From NCBI RefSeq assembly GCF_907165215.1, contig NZ_CAJRAY010000005.1, forward strand, positions 806 to 42,793: a stretch of 41,988 bases of DNA, written 5' to 3'. A program made the position numbers and the translations under genes. This DNA comes from Thermobacillus xylanilyticus. Lineage in GTDB: Bacteria; Bacillota; Bacilli; Paenibacillales; Paenibacillaceae. Shown piece by piece: positions 32,790 through 40,833 of this stretch; the first letter of the stretch is position 1; the number at the start of each line of letters is the position of its first letter. The notes beneath the pieces are model-generated. The model saw only the letters and a list, made by a program, of their open reading frames with translations, did not search any database and was not told the origin of the DNA.

Positions 32790-33398
32790 ATGGCGAGAAA
32801 AGGTGAGGCCAGCCGCAGCCGGCTGCTTGCCGCCGCGGAACGGTTGTTTGCCGAGCGGGGCGTGAAGGGGACAACGGTCAGCGCAATCGTGGCGGAGGCC
32901 GGACTCACACAGGCGGCGTTCTATTTGTATTTCAAGAGCAAGGAAGACATGGTGGAGGCGTTGGTGAACCGGTTCGGCGAGATGCTGGATCAATATACGG
33001 ACGCGGGCAGGCTGGTCGACCAATATCCGCCGGACGAACTGGAGGAGCGAATTGCGGCCGTATTCGTCGGATTGTTCGAGTTGCTTGGCAAAAACGCCAA
33101 TCTCACCCGAATCGTCCTGCAGGATACGGAGGCGGGGGAGCGTTATCGGGACCGGATCGTCGAACAGATCGCGCGCAACATGCGGCGCAATCAGTCGCTC
33201 GGCATCGTCGATTCCGGGATTGAGCCGGTGATTGCCGCCGAAGCGATCGTCGCATCCGTCGAACGGCTCGTCTTTCGCTATACAGTAACGGGGGAACAGA
33301 CGGCGGAGGAGCTCGGCCGGCATGCGGCGCATCTGTTCCTGAACGGGTTGCTGCCAGGCGGCGGACCCAGGGGCAAGGAAGGAGCGCGGCAGGCATGA
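32790..33398 (+). CDS. TetR family transcriptional regulator
   Basis: The product is 202 residues. The N-terminal helix-turn-helix (about 6-52) reads SRSRLLAAAERLFAERGVKGTTVSAIVAEAGLTQAAFYLYFKSKEDMVEALV, the TetR signature. The ligand-binding C-terminal domain is helical and poorly conserved. ATG 32790 with AGGGAG upstream is preferred over GTG 32781, which would start inside that site. A perfect palindrome lies just upstream, so it is probably its own repressor. The stop overlaps the start of the HXXEE gene (ATGA), the likely target gene. Confidence 0.92.
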   Translation: MARKGEASRSRLLAAAERLFAERGVKGTTVSAIVAEAGLTQAAFYLYFKSKEDMVEALVNRFGEMLDQYTDAGRLVDQYPPDELEERIAAVFVGLFELLGKNANLTRIVLQDTEAGERYRDRIVEQIARNMRRNQSLGIVDSGIEPVIAAEAIVASVERLVFRYTVTGEQTAEELGRHAAHLFLNGLLPGGGPRGKEGARQA

Positions 33399-33952
33399 GC
33401 GTCACGGATCTGCTGGCAGCGATTGACGGTCGGATCGACCTGGCGAGCGTGCTGTGGCTGCTGCCGCTGACGTTCGTGTTTCATGATTTCGAAGAGATCC
33501 TGAAGGTCGAAAACTGGCTGTGCCGGCGGGGAGAGGCGGTACTCGGTATGGTGCCCGTCCGTTTCCGGCATTTCCTTCAGGATACATTGCGGATGAATAC
33601 GAAACGGTTTGCGGAAGATGTGCTGTGGATTTATACGGTCATCTTCGGCGTTACGGCGATGGCGGTATTTTTCGGCATCTACCTCCCGTACCTCGCAGTG
33701 TTGGCCGTCTATTTCCTGCATGTCTTCACGCATCTCGGCCAAGCGGTGGTGCTTCGCATGTACACGCCAGGGGTGACGACGGCGGTGCTGATTGCCCTGC
33801 CTTACTCGCTGTACGCCTACTACCGGCTGTTGAGCGGCGGGGTTATCGGGTGGGATGACGCTTTGCGCGGCTTGGCGCTCGCGGTGCTGTGTCTGCCGCT
33901 CTTGGCCTGGCTGGTGCTGGAGGGCAGGCGCCGGACCGTTAACCGTGCTTGA
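33395..33952 (+). CDS. HXXEE domain membrane protein
   Basis: The product is 185 residues. The name-giving motif H-D-F-E-E lies at residues 30-34 after the first hydrophobic segment (LWLLPLTFVFHDFEE). Further membrane segments follow near 80-115 (including FLHVFTHLGQAV), 123-142 and 155-175. HXXEE proteins have several conserved His and Glu residues in or near the membrane that suggest a metal-dependent or membrane-hydrolase activity, but no reaction is established. It is translationally coupled to the TetR gene. Confidence 0.85.
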   Translation: MSVTDLLAAIDGRIDLASVLWLLPLTFVFHDFEEILKVENWLCRRGEAVLGMVPVRFRHFLQDTLRMNTKRFAEDVLWIYTVIFGVTAMAVFFGIYLPYLAVLAVYFLHVFTHLGQAVVLRMYTPGVTTAVLIALPYSLYAYYRLLSGGVIGWDDALRGLALAVLCLPLLAWLVLEGRRRTVNRA

Positions 33953-33991
33953 TTCGCGGTGAAATGATGGAAGCGGTTCCGGACAAATTTC

Positions 33992-34099
33992 ATGGAGAGC
34001 TTGAACCCGCTGTTCAGCAAAACCGGCACGATCATCTTTGAAGTCGCCGAGGAAGTTGAGACGTCCGCCGACAAACCGCTGGAGCTGTGTTTGACGTAA
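33992..34099 (+). pseudogene. Possible gene remnant (35-residue fragment)
   Basis: An open frame, MESLNPLFSKTGTIIFEVAE and 15 more residues, shows the strong G/C bias at third codon positions expected of coding DNA in this genome. No good ribosome binding site precedes it, and the frame is closed by a TGA at 33965. It may be the end of a decayed gene or a tiny protein. I do not recognise the parent family. Confidence 0.25.
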
Positions 34100-34118
34100 G
34101 GTCATTCATCTCCCGAAG

Positions 34119-34154
34119 ACCGGGCGTGCGGGATCATCCGCGCGCCCGGTTTTT
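34119..34154 (+). terminator. Terminator downstream of the TetR/HXXEE operon
   Basis: ACCGGGCG (34119-34126) pairs with CGCCCGGT (34143-34150), with an inner GCGG/CCGC helix, followed by TTTT. Confidence 0.82.
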
Positions 34155-34266
34155 CGTTGTCGGCGGGAGTAGTTATTGTGAAGTATTTTACGTTATTTTC
34201 AGCCGATCTCCGGTTGTATTCCATCCATGGAAAGCATGATGCCGCCGTGCTTCCCGGCAACATTTA

Positions 34267-34283
34267 TGTAATAAAACATTACA
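34267..34283 (+). promoter_or_regulatory. GlnR/TnrA box I
   Basis: TGTAATAAAACATTACA matches the GlnR/TnrA consensus TGTNA-N7-TNACA at every defined position, with perfect 6-bp arms. It lies about 40 bp upstream of a TTGACA (34324-34329) that may belong to an additional promoter, and about 110 bp upstream of the better promoter at 34394. Confidence 0.8.
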
Positions 34284-34393
34284 CAATAGAATTGAATCAC
34301 GGCTTATCGGGCCAACAAAGCAGGTTGACACCAGAAACAGACACCCATTATACCCCATAAACAAAATAAAAAGCGAATTTTCTGATATGCGTA

Positions 34394-34422
34394 TTGAAAA
34401 TCACGACAACAGATCTTATAAT
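34394..34422 (+). promoter_or_regulatory. Promoter of the nitrite assimilation operon
   Basis: TTGAAA (34394-34399) and a perfect TATAAT (34417-34422) have a 17-bp spacer, 48 bp before the transporter start codon. A second possible promoter, TTGACA (34324) with an ATTATA/TTATAC -10 near 34347, lies upstream. The surrounding 200 bp are clearly AT-richer than the genome average. Confidence 0.8.
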
Positions 34423-34426
34423 CATG

Positions 34427-34443
34427 TGTAAACAAATATAACA
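34427..34443 (+). promoter_or_regulatory. GlnR/TnrA box II
   Basis: TGTAAACAAATATAACA also matches TGTNA-N7-TNACA at all defined positions. It begins 4 bp after the -10 box and therefore covers the predicted transcription start, a position suited to repression. Confidence 0.8.
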
Positions 34444-34470
34444 CAATAAGGGATAGGAGTGAGAGAGAAC

Positions 34471-35328
34471 ATGACGTATGTGAGGCCGGATCTGATCGTG
34501 CAGCAGATGGTGGAGGCCGGGGCCAGGAAGGCGGCGCTGCCGGCGCGCCAATTGGTGCTGCGCGGTTTTCTGGGCGGCGCATTGCTGGCTTTCGCCACCA
34601 CGCTTGCGTTCCAGGTGGCGCTCGAGACGACGCCGATTGTCGGTGCGCTGCTCTTTCCGGTCGGCTTTGTCATGATCGTACTGCTGGGAATGGAACTTGT
34701 GACAGGAAACTTCGCACTGATCCCGCTGGCGGTCAAGGAACGGAAAGCGACGGCCGGCAGCATGCTGGCCAACTGGGCGTGGGTGTCGGTCGGCCACCTG
34801 CTGGGGTGCGCGGTGTACGCCTGTCTGTACGGCATTGCGGTAACGGCGATGGGCAGCAACATGGACGCGGCCATGGCCCAGCGGCTCATCCAGGCGGCGG
34901 AAGCGAAGACGATCGCTTACGAGGTGCTCGGGGCGTCCGGATGGGGGATCGTGTTCGTGAAGGCGATCCTGTGCAACTGGATGGTGACGATGGGCGTGGT
35001 GATGGGCATGACGTCCAGCTCGACGTCCGGCAAGATCGTCGCCATGTGGCTGCCGATTCTGACGTTCTTCGCGCAAGGTTTTGAACACGCGGTTGTGAAC
35101 ATGTTCGTCATTCCGGCCGGCATGATGCTGGGGGCGGATGTGAGCGCGGCGGATTGGTGGCTGTGGAACCAGATCCCGGTGCTGCTGGGCAACGTGCTCG
35201 GCGGGTTCCTGTTCACCGGCATGGCGATCTATGCCGCCCATCGCTCGAAGGGCGAAGCGCCGGCCGCAAGACCGCAGGGAACCGCCGCCGTGCTGCCCGC
35301 AGCGGGTCAGGCGGTAGAAGCGAAATGA
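34471..35328 (+). CDS. nirC: Formate/nitrite transporter family protein, probable nitrite transporter
   Basis: This 285-residue FNT channel protein has about six transmembrane helices. Family features are FLGGALLAFATTLAFQVA, GMELVTGNFALIPLAV (FNT signature 1), ILCNWMVTMGVVM (the L-C-N-W motif) and FEHAVVNMFVIPAGMMLG. The protein forms pentameric pores for small anions. The head position in an operon with siroheme synthesis and NirBD points to nitrite rather than formate. AGGAG lies 11 bp before the ATG at 34471. The stop overlaps the start of the methyltransferase gene. Two GlnR/TnrA boxes precede it. Confidence 0.9.
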   Translation: MTYVRPDLIVQQMVEAGARKAALPARQLVLRGFLGGALLAFATTLAFQVALETTPIVGALLFPVGFVMIVLLGMELVTGNFALIPLAVKERKATAGSMLANWAWVSVGHLLGCAVYACLYGIAVTAMGSNMDAAMAQRLIQAAEAKTIAYEVLGASGWGIVFVKAILCNWMVTMGVVMGMTSSSTSGKIVAMWLPILTFFAQGFEHAVVNMFVIPAGMMLGADVSAADWWLWNQIPVLLGNVLGGFLFTGMAIYAAHRSKGEAPAARPQGTAAVLPAAGQAVEAK

Positions 35329-36137
35329 GCGGCGGGCCGGGCAAGGTCTATTTGGTCGGCGCCGGACCGGGGCACGAGAAGCTGATCACCGTCCGCGGGC
35401 TGGAGCTGATCCGGGAGGCGGACTGCATCGTGTACGACCGGCTGGCGGGTCCCGATCTGCTGAAGGAAGCGCGGCCCCGGGCCGAGCGGATCTACTGCGG
35501 AAAATCGCCGCACGGCCACGTGATGAAGCAGGACGAGATCAACGCGCTGCTGGTGGAGAAGGCCGGGAGCGGGAAACGCGTCGTCCGGCTGAAGGGCGGT
35601 GACCCGTTCATTTTCGGCCGGGGAGGCGAAGAAGCGGCGTACTGCCGGAAGCACGGCGTGCCGATCGAAGTGGTGCCGGGCGTGACGGCGGCCGCCGCGG
35701 CCGCAGCCTGGGCCGGCATTCCGCTGACCGACCGGACGGCGGGGGCGGCGTCGGTCGCCCTGAACACCGGGCATCGGCAATGCGGCGAGCCGGCGGTCGA
35801 CCCGGACCGGCTCAAGAGCCAGGCGACGGCGGACACGCTCGTCATCTATATGGGCATGAAAAACCTCGCGCTCATCTGCGACCTTCTGATGGAAGGCGGC
35901 CGACAAGCGGACACGCCGACAGCCATTATCGAGAATTGCACGATGCCCGGACAGCGGACGCTCGTGACGACGCTCGGACATGCAGCGGAGGATGCCCCCC
36001 TGGGAGGCTTCAAGGCTCCTTCGCTCGTGGTGATCGGCCGCGTCGTCGACCTGCTCGAACAGATTCACTGGTCGGGCGCAACCGTGCTCTACTCCCGGGA
36101 CGTCCGCGCGGATGAACCGGTGTACCGGATCGGCTGA
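35325..36137 (+). CDS. cobA: Uroporphyrinogen-III C-methyltransferase (SUMT)
   Basis: This 270-residue cytosolic enzyme methylates uroporphyrinogen III twice with S-adenosylmethionine to give precorrin-2, the first step towards siroheme. Signature motifs in order are VYLVGAGPGHEKLITVRG, VYDRLAG, VRLKGGDPFIFGRGGEEA and EVVPGVTAAAAAAAWAGIPLT, then YMGMKNL and the C-terminal PSLVVIGRVV. The ATG at 35325 overlaps the transporter stop. It supplies the siroheme cofactor of NirB. No separate ferrochelatase/dehydrogenase gene (sirB/sirC type) is in the window. Confidence 0.95.
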   Translation: MSGGPGKVYLVGAGPGHEKLITVRGLELIREADCIVYDRLAGPDLLKEARPRAERIYCGKSPHGHVMKQDEINALLVEKAGSGKRVVRLKGGDPFIFGRGGEEAAYCRKHGVPIEVVPGVTAAAAAAAWAGIPLTDRTAGAASVALNTGHRQCGEPAVDPDRLKSQATADTLVIYMGMKNLALICDLLMEGGRQADTPTAIIENCTMPGQRTLVTTLGHAAEDAPLGGFKAPSLVVIGRVVDLLEQIHWSGATVLYSRDVRADEPVYRIG

Positions 36138-36169
36138 AGCCATTTCAATGATAACGGGAGGCATTTCTT

Positions 36170-38587
36170 ATGAGAAAAAAGCTGGTTCTGATCGGCAACG
36201 GCATGGCGGGAGTCCGTACGGTGGAAGAGCTGCTCAGAGCTGATCCGAGCCTGTACGAGATCACGATCATCGGCAAGGAGCCGTATCCGAACTACAACCG
36301 CATCCAACTGTCCTCGGTGCTGCAGGGCGACAAGAAGATCGATGACATTTTCCTGAACACCTATGAATGGTACAGCCGGAACGGCATCACGCTGCACACC
36401 GGCGAGGAAGCGACGCTGATCGACCGGCAGCGGAAACGGGTGCTGACCGACAAGGGTCGGGAAATCCCTTACGACAAGCTGATCGTCGCCACGGGGTCGC
36501 TGCCGTTCATGCTGCCGCTGCCGGGTGCGGACAAGGAAGGCGTCATCGCGTTCCGCGACATCAAGGATTGCGAGACGATGATGGAGACGGCCCGCCATTA
36601 CCGGAAGGCGGTCGTCATCGGCGGCGGTCTGCTCGGGCTCGAGGCGGCGAGAGGGCTGCTCAACCTGAAAATGGACGTTACGGTCGTGCACATTTTCCAC
36701 CACTTGATGGAGCGGCAGCTGGACGAGACGGCGGCGATCATGCTGCAGGCGGAACTGGAGAAGCAGGGCATGCGTTTCCTGCTGTCGAAGCAGACGACGA
36801 AAATTATGGGCCCCAAGCGGGTGACGGGCGTCATGTTCGCGGACGGCTCGACCGAGAAGGCGGATCTCGTCGTCATGGCGGTCGGCATCCGGCCCAATGT
36901 GGAGATGGCCAAGCGAAGCGGCCTAGAGGTGAACCGCGGGATCGTCGTGAACGACTACATGCAGACGAGCGATCCGGACATCTACGCGGTGGGCGAATGC
37001 GCGGAGCACCGGGAGATCGTGTACGGGCTGGTGGCGCCGCTGTACGAGCAGGGGCAGGTGCTGGCGAAACATCTCGCCGGCGTGCCGACCGACCCGTACA
37101 CCGGATCGGTCACGTTTACCTCGCTCAAGGTGTCCGGCGTGGATGTCTATTCGGCGGGCGAGTTCCGGGACGGAGGCAATACGCGCGCCATCCGCATCCA
37201 TGACGAGGCCCAGGGCATATACAAGAAAATTCTCGTCCGGGGCAATCGGGTGGCCGGCGCGGTGCTGTTCGGGGACACATCGGACGGGCAGAAGCTTTTC
37301 TCCCTGATCCGCAAGCGGGCGGACATCAGCGCGTTCGGCAAGCTCAGCCTGTTCGGCGGCGCCGATGAAGCGGCGGCCGGCACGGATTGGGCGTCCGTGC
37401 CCGACGACGAGATGATCTGCGGCTGCAACGGCGTGTCCAAGGGCGTGATCGTGGACGCGATCCGGAACCGGGGCTGCACGACGGTGGAGCAGATCAAAGG
37501 CTGCACCAACGCGTCCCGTTCCTGCGGCCGATGCAAGGGCCAGGTGGCGGAGATTCTGCAGCATATGCTCAGCGAGCTCGGCGAGTCCGCGGCAGCGGCG
37601 CCGGTCAAGGCGGGCATGTGCGGATGCACGACACTGTCGCATGACGAGGTTCGCCGGGAAATTCGGGCGAAAGGGCTGCGCTCGACCCGCGAAGTGATGC
37701 ACGTGCTCGGCTGGAGCAATCCGGAAGGCTGCTCGAAATGCCGTCCGGCGCTCAACTACTACCTCGGGATGCTGTTCCCGGAAGATTACGAGGACGAATC
37801 GGATTCCCGCTTCATCAACGAGCGGGTTCACGCCAACATCCAGAACGACGGCACGTTCTCGGTCGTGCCGCGGATGTACGGCGGCGTGACGAGTCCGGAA
37901 CAGCTGCGCAAGATCGCGGACGTGGCGGAGAAATACAACGTGCGCATGGTCAAGGTGACCGGCGGCCAGCGGATCGACCTGCTCGGCGTCAAGAAAGAAG
38001 ATCTTCCGAAAATCTGGGAAGAACTCGACATGCCGTCGGGCTACGCCTACGGCAAGGCGATCCGGACGGTCAAGACGTGCGTCGGTTCGACGTTCTGCCG
38101 GTTCGGCACGCAGGACTCCATCCAGATGGGCATCGACATGGAGCGGAAGTTCGAGCGGCTGTACACGCCGCACAAGGTGAAGATGGCGGTCTCCGGCTGC
38201 CCGCGGAACTGCGCCGAGTCCGGCATCAAGGATATTGGCGTGGTCGCCATCGAAGGCGGCTGGGAGATCTACGTGGGCGGCAACGGCGGCGTGGAGCTGC
38301 GGGCGGCGGAACTGCTCGTGACGGTCAAGTCGCCGGAGGAAGTGCTCGAATGGTCGGGGGCTTTTCTCCAATATTACCGGGAGAACGCGCAGTACCTGGA
38401 ACGGACTTCGCACTGGATCGAGCGCGTCGGTCTGAAGCACGTGCAGGATGTGCTGGCCGATCCGGAGACGCGCCGGGAGCTGAACGAACGGCTGGACGTC
38501 GCGCTGTCCGTGACGAAGGATCCGTGGAAGGAACGGGTGGCAAACCCCGAGCTCAGAAAGCAGTTCGAACCGATCACGATCGGCTGA
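36170..38587 (+). CDS. nirB: Nitrite reductase (NADH) large subunit
   Basis: This 805-residue assimilatory enzyme reduces nitrite to ammonium with NAD(P)H. The N-terminal FAD/NAD oxidoreductase domain (about 1-315) has VLIGNGMAGVRTVEELL and VIGGGLLGLEAARGLL. Two BFD-type [2Fe-2S] segments follow near 417-465 (CGCNGVSKG, CTTVEQIKGCTNASRSCGRCKG) and 482-530 (CGCTTLSHDEV, GCSKCRPALNYYL). The C-terminal half is the sulfite/nitrite reductase domain; siroheme/[4Fe-4S] ligands are Cys637 and Cys643 (CVGSTFC) and Cys677 and Cys681 (CPRNC). CGGGAGG precedes the ATG. Length and domain order match NirB/NasD fully. Confidence 0.97.
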   Translation: MRKKLVLIGNGMAGVRTVEELLRADPSLYEITIIGKEPYPNYNRIQLSSVLQGDKKIDDIFLNTYEWYSRNGITLHTGEEATLIDRQRKRVLTDKGREIPYDKLIVATGSLPFMLPLPGADKEGVIAFRDIKDCETMMETARHYRKAVVIGGGLLGLEAARGLLNLKMDVTVVHIFHHLMERQLDETAAIMLQAELEKQGMRFLLSKQTTKIMGPKRVTGVMFADGSTEKADLVVMAVGIRPNVEMAKRSGLEVNRGIVVNDYMQTSDPDIYAVGECAEHREIVYGLVAPLYEQGQVLAKHLAGVPTDPYTGSVTFTSLKVSGVDVYSAGEFRDGGNTRAIRIHDEAQGIYKKILVRGNRVAGAVLFGDTSDGQKLFSLIRKRADISAFGKLSLFGGADEAAAGTDWASVPDDEMICGCNGVSKGVIVDAIRNRGCTTVEQIKGCTNASRSCGRCKGQVAEILQHMLSELGESAAAAPVKAGMCGCTTLSHDEVRREIRAKGLRSTREVMHVLGWSNPEGCSKCRPALNYYLGMLFPEDYEDESDSRFINERVHANIQNDGTFSVVPRMYGGVTSPEQLRKIADVAEKYNVRMVKVTGGQRIDLLGVKKEDLPKIWEELDMPSGYAYGKAIRTVKTCVGSTFCRFGTQDSIQMGIDMERKFERLYTPHKVKMAVSGCPRNCAESGIKDIGVVAIEGGWEIYVGGNGGVELRAAELLVTVKSPEEVLEWSGAFLQYYRENAQYLERTSHWIERVGLKHVQDVLADPETRRELNERLDVALSVTKDPWKERVANPELRKQFEPITIG

Positions 38588-38611
38588 GGCGGAGCGAAAG
38601 GAGAGAGGGCC

Positions 38612-38944
38612 ATGCCCAGATACTGGATCGGAAACGCGGAGGACATTCCGAGATGCGGCGCCAGGTCGGTGTTTCTGAACGGACGCCAGTTCGCGGTGTT
38701 CCATCTGTCGGACGGGTCGTTCCATGCGATCGAGAACCGCTGCCCCCACAAGGGCGGTCCGCTGTCGGAAGGCATCGTCAGCGGCAAGTACGTCTTCTGT
38801 CCGCTGCATGACTGGAAAATCGACGTGACGGACGGCCGGGTGCAGGCGCCGGACCGCGGCTGCGTACGGACTTATGATGTTGAAATCGAAGGCGGCAAGA
38901 TCTATATTCTACTCGATGAAGCAAACTGGACAGAAGCGGGATGA
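38612..38944 (+). CDS. nirD: Nitrite reductase (NADH) small subunit, Rieske type
   Basis: The product is 110 residues and follows nirB by 24 bp. The Rieske-like [2Fe-2S] ligands are all present: Cys44 and His46 (CPHKGG) and Cys63 and His66 (CPLHDW). Many NirD proteins lack these ligands, so this is a cluster-carrying version similar to NasE. AAGGAGAGAG lies upstream of the ATG. It forms the reductase complex with NirB. Confidence 0.95.
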   Translation: MPRYWIGNAEDIPRCGARSVFLNGRQFAVFHLSDGSFHAIENRCPHKGGPLSEGIVSGKYVFCPLHDWKIDVTDGRVQAPDRGCVRTYDVEIEGGKIYILLDEANWTEAG

Positions 38945-38953
38945 ACGGCGCGC

Positions 38954-39862
38954 ATGTTGTCGAATTTGAAGATCGATGTTGATCAGATCCGGACGTTCGT
39001 GTGTGTGGCGGAACATGGCAGCATTTCGAGGGCGGCCGAGGCGATGGGGGTCAGCCCGTCGACCGTGAACAGCCGGATCCGGGCGCTCGGCAAGGAGCTG
39101 GACGCGAATCTGGTGGAGCGCTCCGGGAAAGGAGTCGCCCTTACGCCCAAGGGCGAGCTGCTGCTCGGCTACCTGATGCGGTCGCTCGACCTGCTGGAGG
39201 AAGGCGCGGCCGAGGTGAAGCGTCTGAAGTCGCGGGAGCAGCCCGCGCTGATTGCGGCGGACGCGGAGATCGGCACCTGGTTCCTGCCGCAGGTGATGGC
39301 GCTGTACCGGGAAAAATATCCGGACGTCCACACCAACGTGATGCTTACGGACAGTTCGATCATCATCGATTGGGTCATGAACGGCAAGGTGGACATCGGC
39401 CTGATTCAGGGGCCGGTCGTCCACAAGGGGGTCAAGGCGATGAAGATCTGTTCATCGCCCGTGATCCCGGTTTTCTCTCCCCGGCACCCGCTCGCGGACA
39501 AGGGGGTGCTCACGGCCCGGGATCTGACGGAGCACCGGCTCATCGCCCCCGGCCAGCCTTCGGATGAATGGGGGCGGATCCGCCAGTGGTTCGCCCGGCA
39601 GAAGACGGCGTTTCCTCAGGCGGTGACCGCCGATCATCCGGAGACCATGAAGCAGTTCGTGTACCGGGACATCGGCTACACTTTCAGCCCGCTGCTTGCC
39701 GTTCAAGAGGACGTGAAGTCCGGCCGGCTCCGGACGGCTGCCTTGAGGCCGGCGCTCCCGATCCATCGGGACGCCTACATGGTCAGCCACCGGAGCCTCC
39801 CGATGCGCCGGGTGGCGGCGCAATTCAGGGATTACTTGCTGCAGGAAGCGTTCGCTTCGTGA
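38954..39862 (+). CDS. LysR family transcriptional regulator 1
   Basis: The product is 302 residues. The N-terminal winged helix-turn-helix (about 8-67) has DQIRTFVCVAEHGSISRAAEAMGVSPSTVNSRIRALGKEL. The C-terminal periplasmic-binding-like effector domain (about 93-300) shows the usual IGLIQGPV and DIGYTFSPLLAVQEDV elements. The start ATG 38954 is 10 bp after the nirD stop with only a weak binding site (GCGGGATG), so translation may depend on coupling to nirD. Position suggests control of nitrite assimilation, as NtcB- or Cbl-like LysR proteins do elsewhere. Confidence 0.9.
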   Translation: MLSNLKIDVDQIRTFVCVAEHGSISRAAEAMGVSPSTVNSRIRALGKELDANLVERSGKGVALTPKGELLLGYLMRSLDLLEEGAAEVKRLKSREQPALIAADAEIGTWFLPQVMALYREKYPDVHTNVMLTDSSIIIDWVMNGKVDIGLIQGPVVHKGVKAMKICSSPVIPVFSPRHPLADKGVLTARDLTEHRLIAPGQPSDEWGRIRQWFARQKTAFPQAVTADHPETMKQFVYRDIGYTFSPLLAVQEDVKSGRLRTAALRPALPIHRDAYMVSHRSLPMRRVAAQFRDYLLQEAFAS

Positions 39863-39893
39863 ACGGCGGGAATCGGCGGGGAGGAGAAGGAAA

Positions 39894-40814
39894 GTGGACT
39901 TGCAGCAACTGACCACGTTTATGGCGGTGTCGTCGGAACGGAGCCTCGTCGGGGCGTCCCGCAAGCTGGGCGTTTCCCAGCCGACGGTGACCGCCCGCAT
40001 GCAGCAGCTCGAAGAGGAACTGGGCGAGCATCTGATCATCCGTGCCGGACACGAAGCCGTGCTGACCCCTGCGGGCGAAGTGTTCCGCTCCTATGCGGAA
40101 CGGGCGCTCCAGGTGCTGGCGGCCGGACTGACCCGGCTGCAGCACGAGTCGTTCGAACGTTCCCTGAAGATTGCCGGAACCTCGATGTTCAACACCTGCG
40201 CATTGCCGGATCTGCTGGCCCGCTTCGACCGGCAGGAGAACGGGGTGCATATCCAGGTGCTGACCGGCTCGACGCCGGCGATCCTTGAATGGCTGCAGGA
40301 TCAGGTGGCGGACCTGGGGTTTGTGCACGGCACGGCCGCAATGCCGCATGTCCGGCTGGTGCCGCTCTACAGCGAGGAGCTTCACCTGTTCGTGCACCGG
40401 CTGCATCCGCTCGCGTCCCGGGAAGTGGTATCGCTCCACGATCTGCGGGACGAGACGTTCATCGTCGGCAGGCGCGACGACGACACGCGCGATCTGATCG
40501 AGAGCCGGTTCCGGCAGGAGGCGTTCCGGCCGGCGCATGTGATGGAGATGGATCACGTCAGCGGAATGAAGCAGATGCTGCTGGCCGGCATGGGGGCGGC
40601 GTTCCTTCCGGAATCCGCCGTCCGCGAAGAGCTCAGGAGCCGCAAGGTGAAGAAGCTCGAGCTCGACGGCTCCCCCCTGATGCAGCGAATCTCGCTCGCG
40701 GTGCCCGACCGGTCGTTGAACCCGGTCACCCGCGCATTCGCGGTGTACAGCCTCAAGTCGTTCCGGGCGGACCCACTGCCGCTCGAAGTCCGGCGGCTGC
40801 TGGGTCTCGGCTGA
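39894..40814 (+). CDS. LysR family transcriptional regulator 2
   Basis: The product is 306 residues starting at GTG 39894 with GGAGGAGAAGGA upstream. The helix-turn-helix (about 1-60) reads LQQLTTFMAVSSERSLVGASRKLGVSQPTVTARMQQLEEELG. The effector domain has ADLGFVHGTA and GMKQMLLAGMGAAFLPESAV. It shares the fold but little sequence with regulator 1, so this is not a recent tandem duplication. Two LysR regulators in a row inside a biosynthetic operon is unusual. Confidence 0.9.
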   Translation: MDLQQLTTFMAVSSERSLVGASRKLGVSQPTVTARMQQLEEELGEHLIIRAGHEAVLTPAGEVFRSYAERALQVLAAGLTRLQHESFERSLKIAGTSMFNTCALPDLLARFDRQENGVHIQVLTGSTPAILEWLQDQVADLGFVHGTAAMPHVRLVPLYSEELHLFVHRLHPLASREVVSLHDLRDETFIVGRRDDDTRDLIESRFRQEAFRPAHVMEMDHVSGMKQMLLAGMGAAFLPESAVREELRSRKVKKLELDGSPLMQRISLAVPDRSLNPVTRAFAVYSLKSFRADPLPLEVRRLLGLG

Positions 40815-40833
40815 CGTGAAAGGGGGGAGAGAG

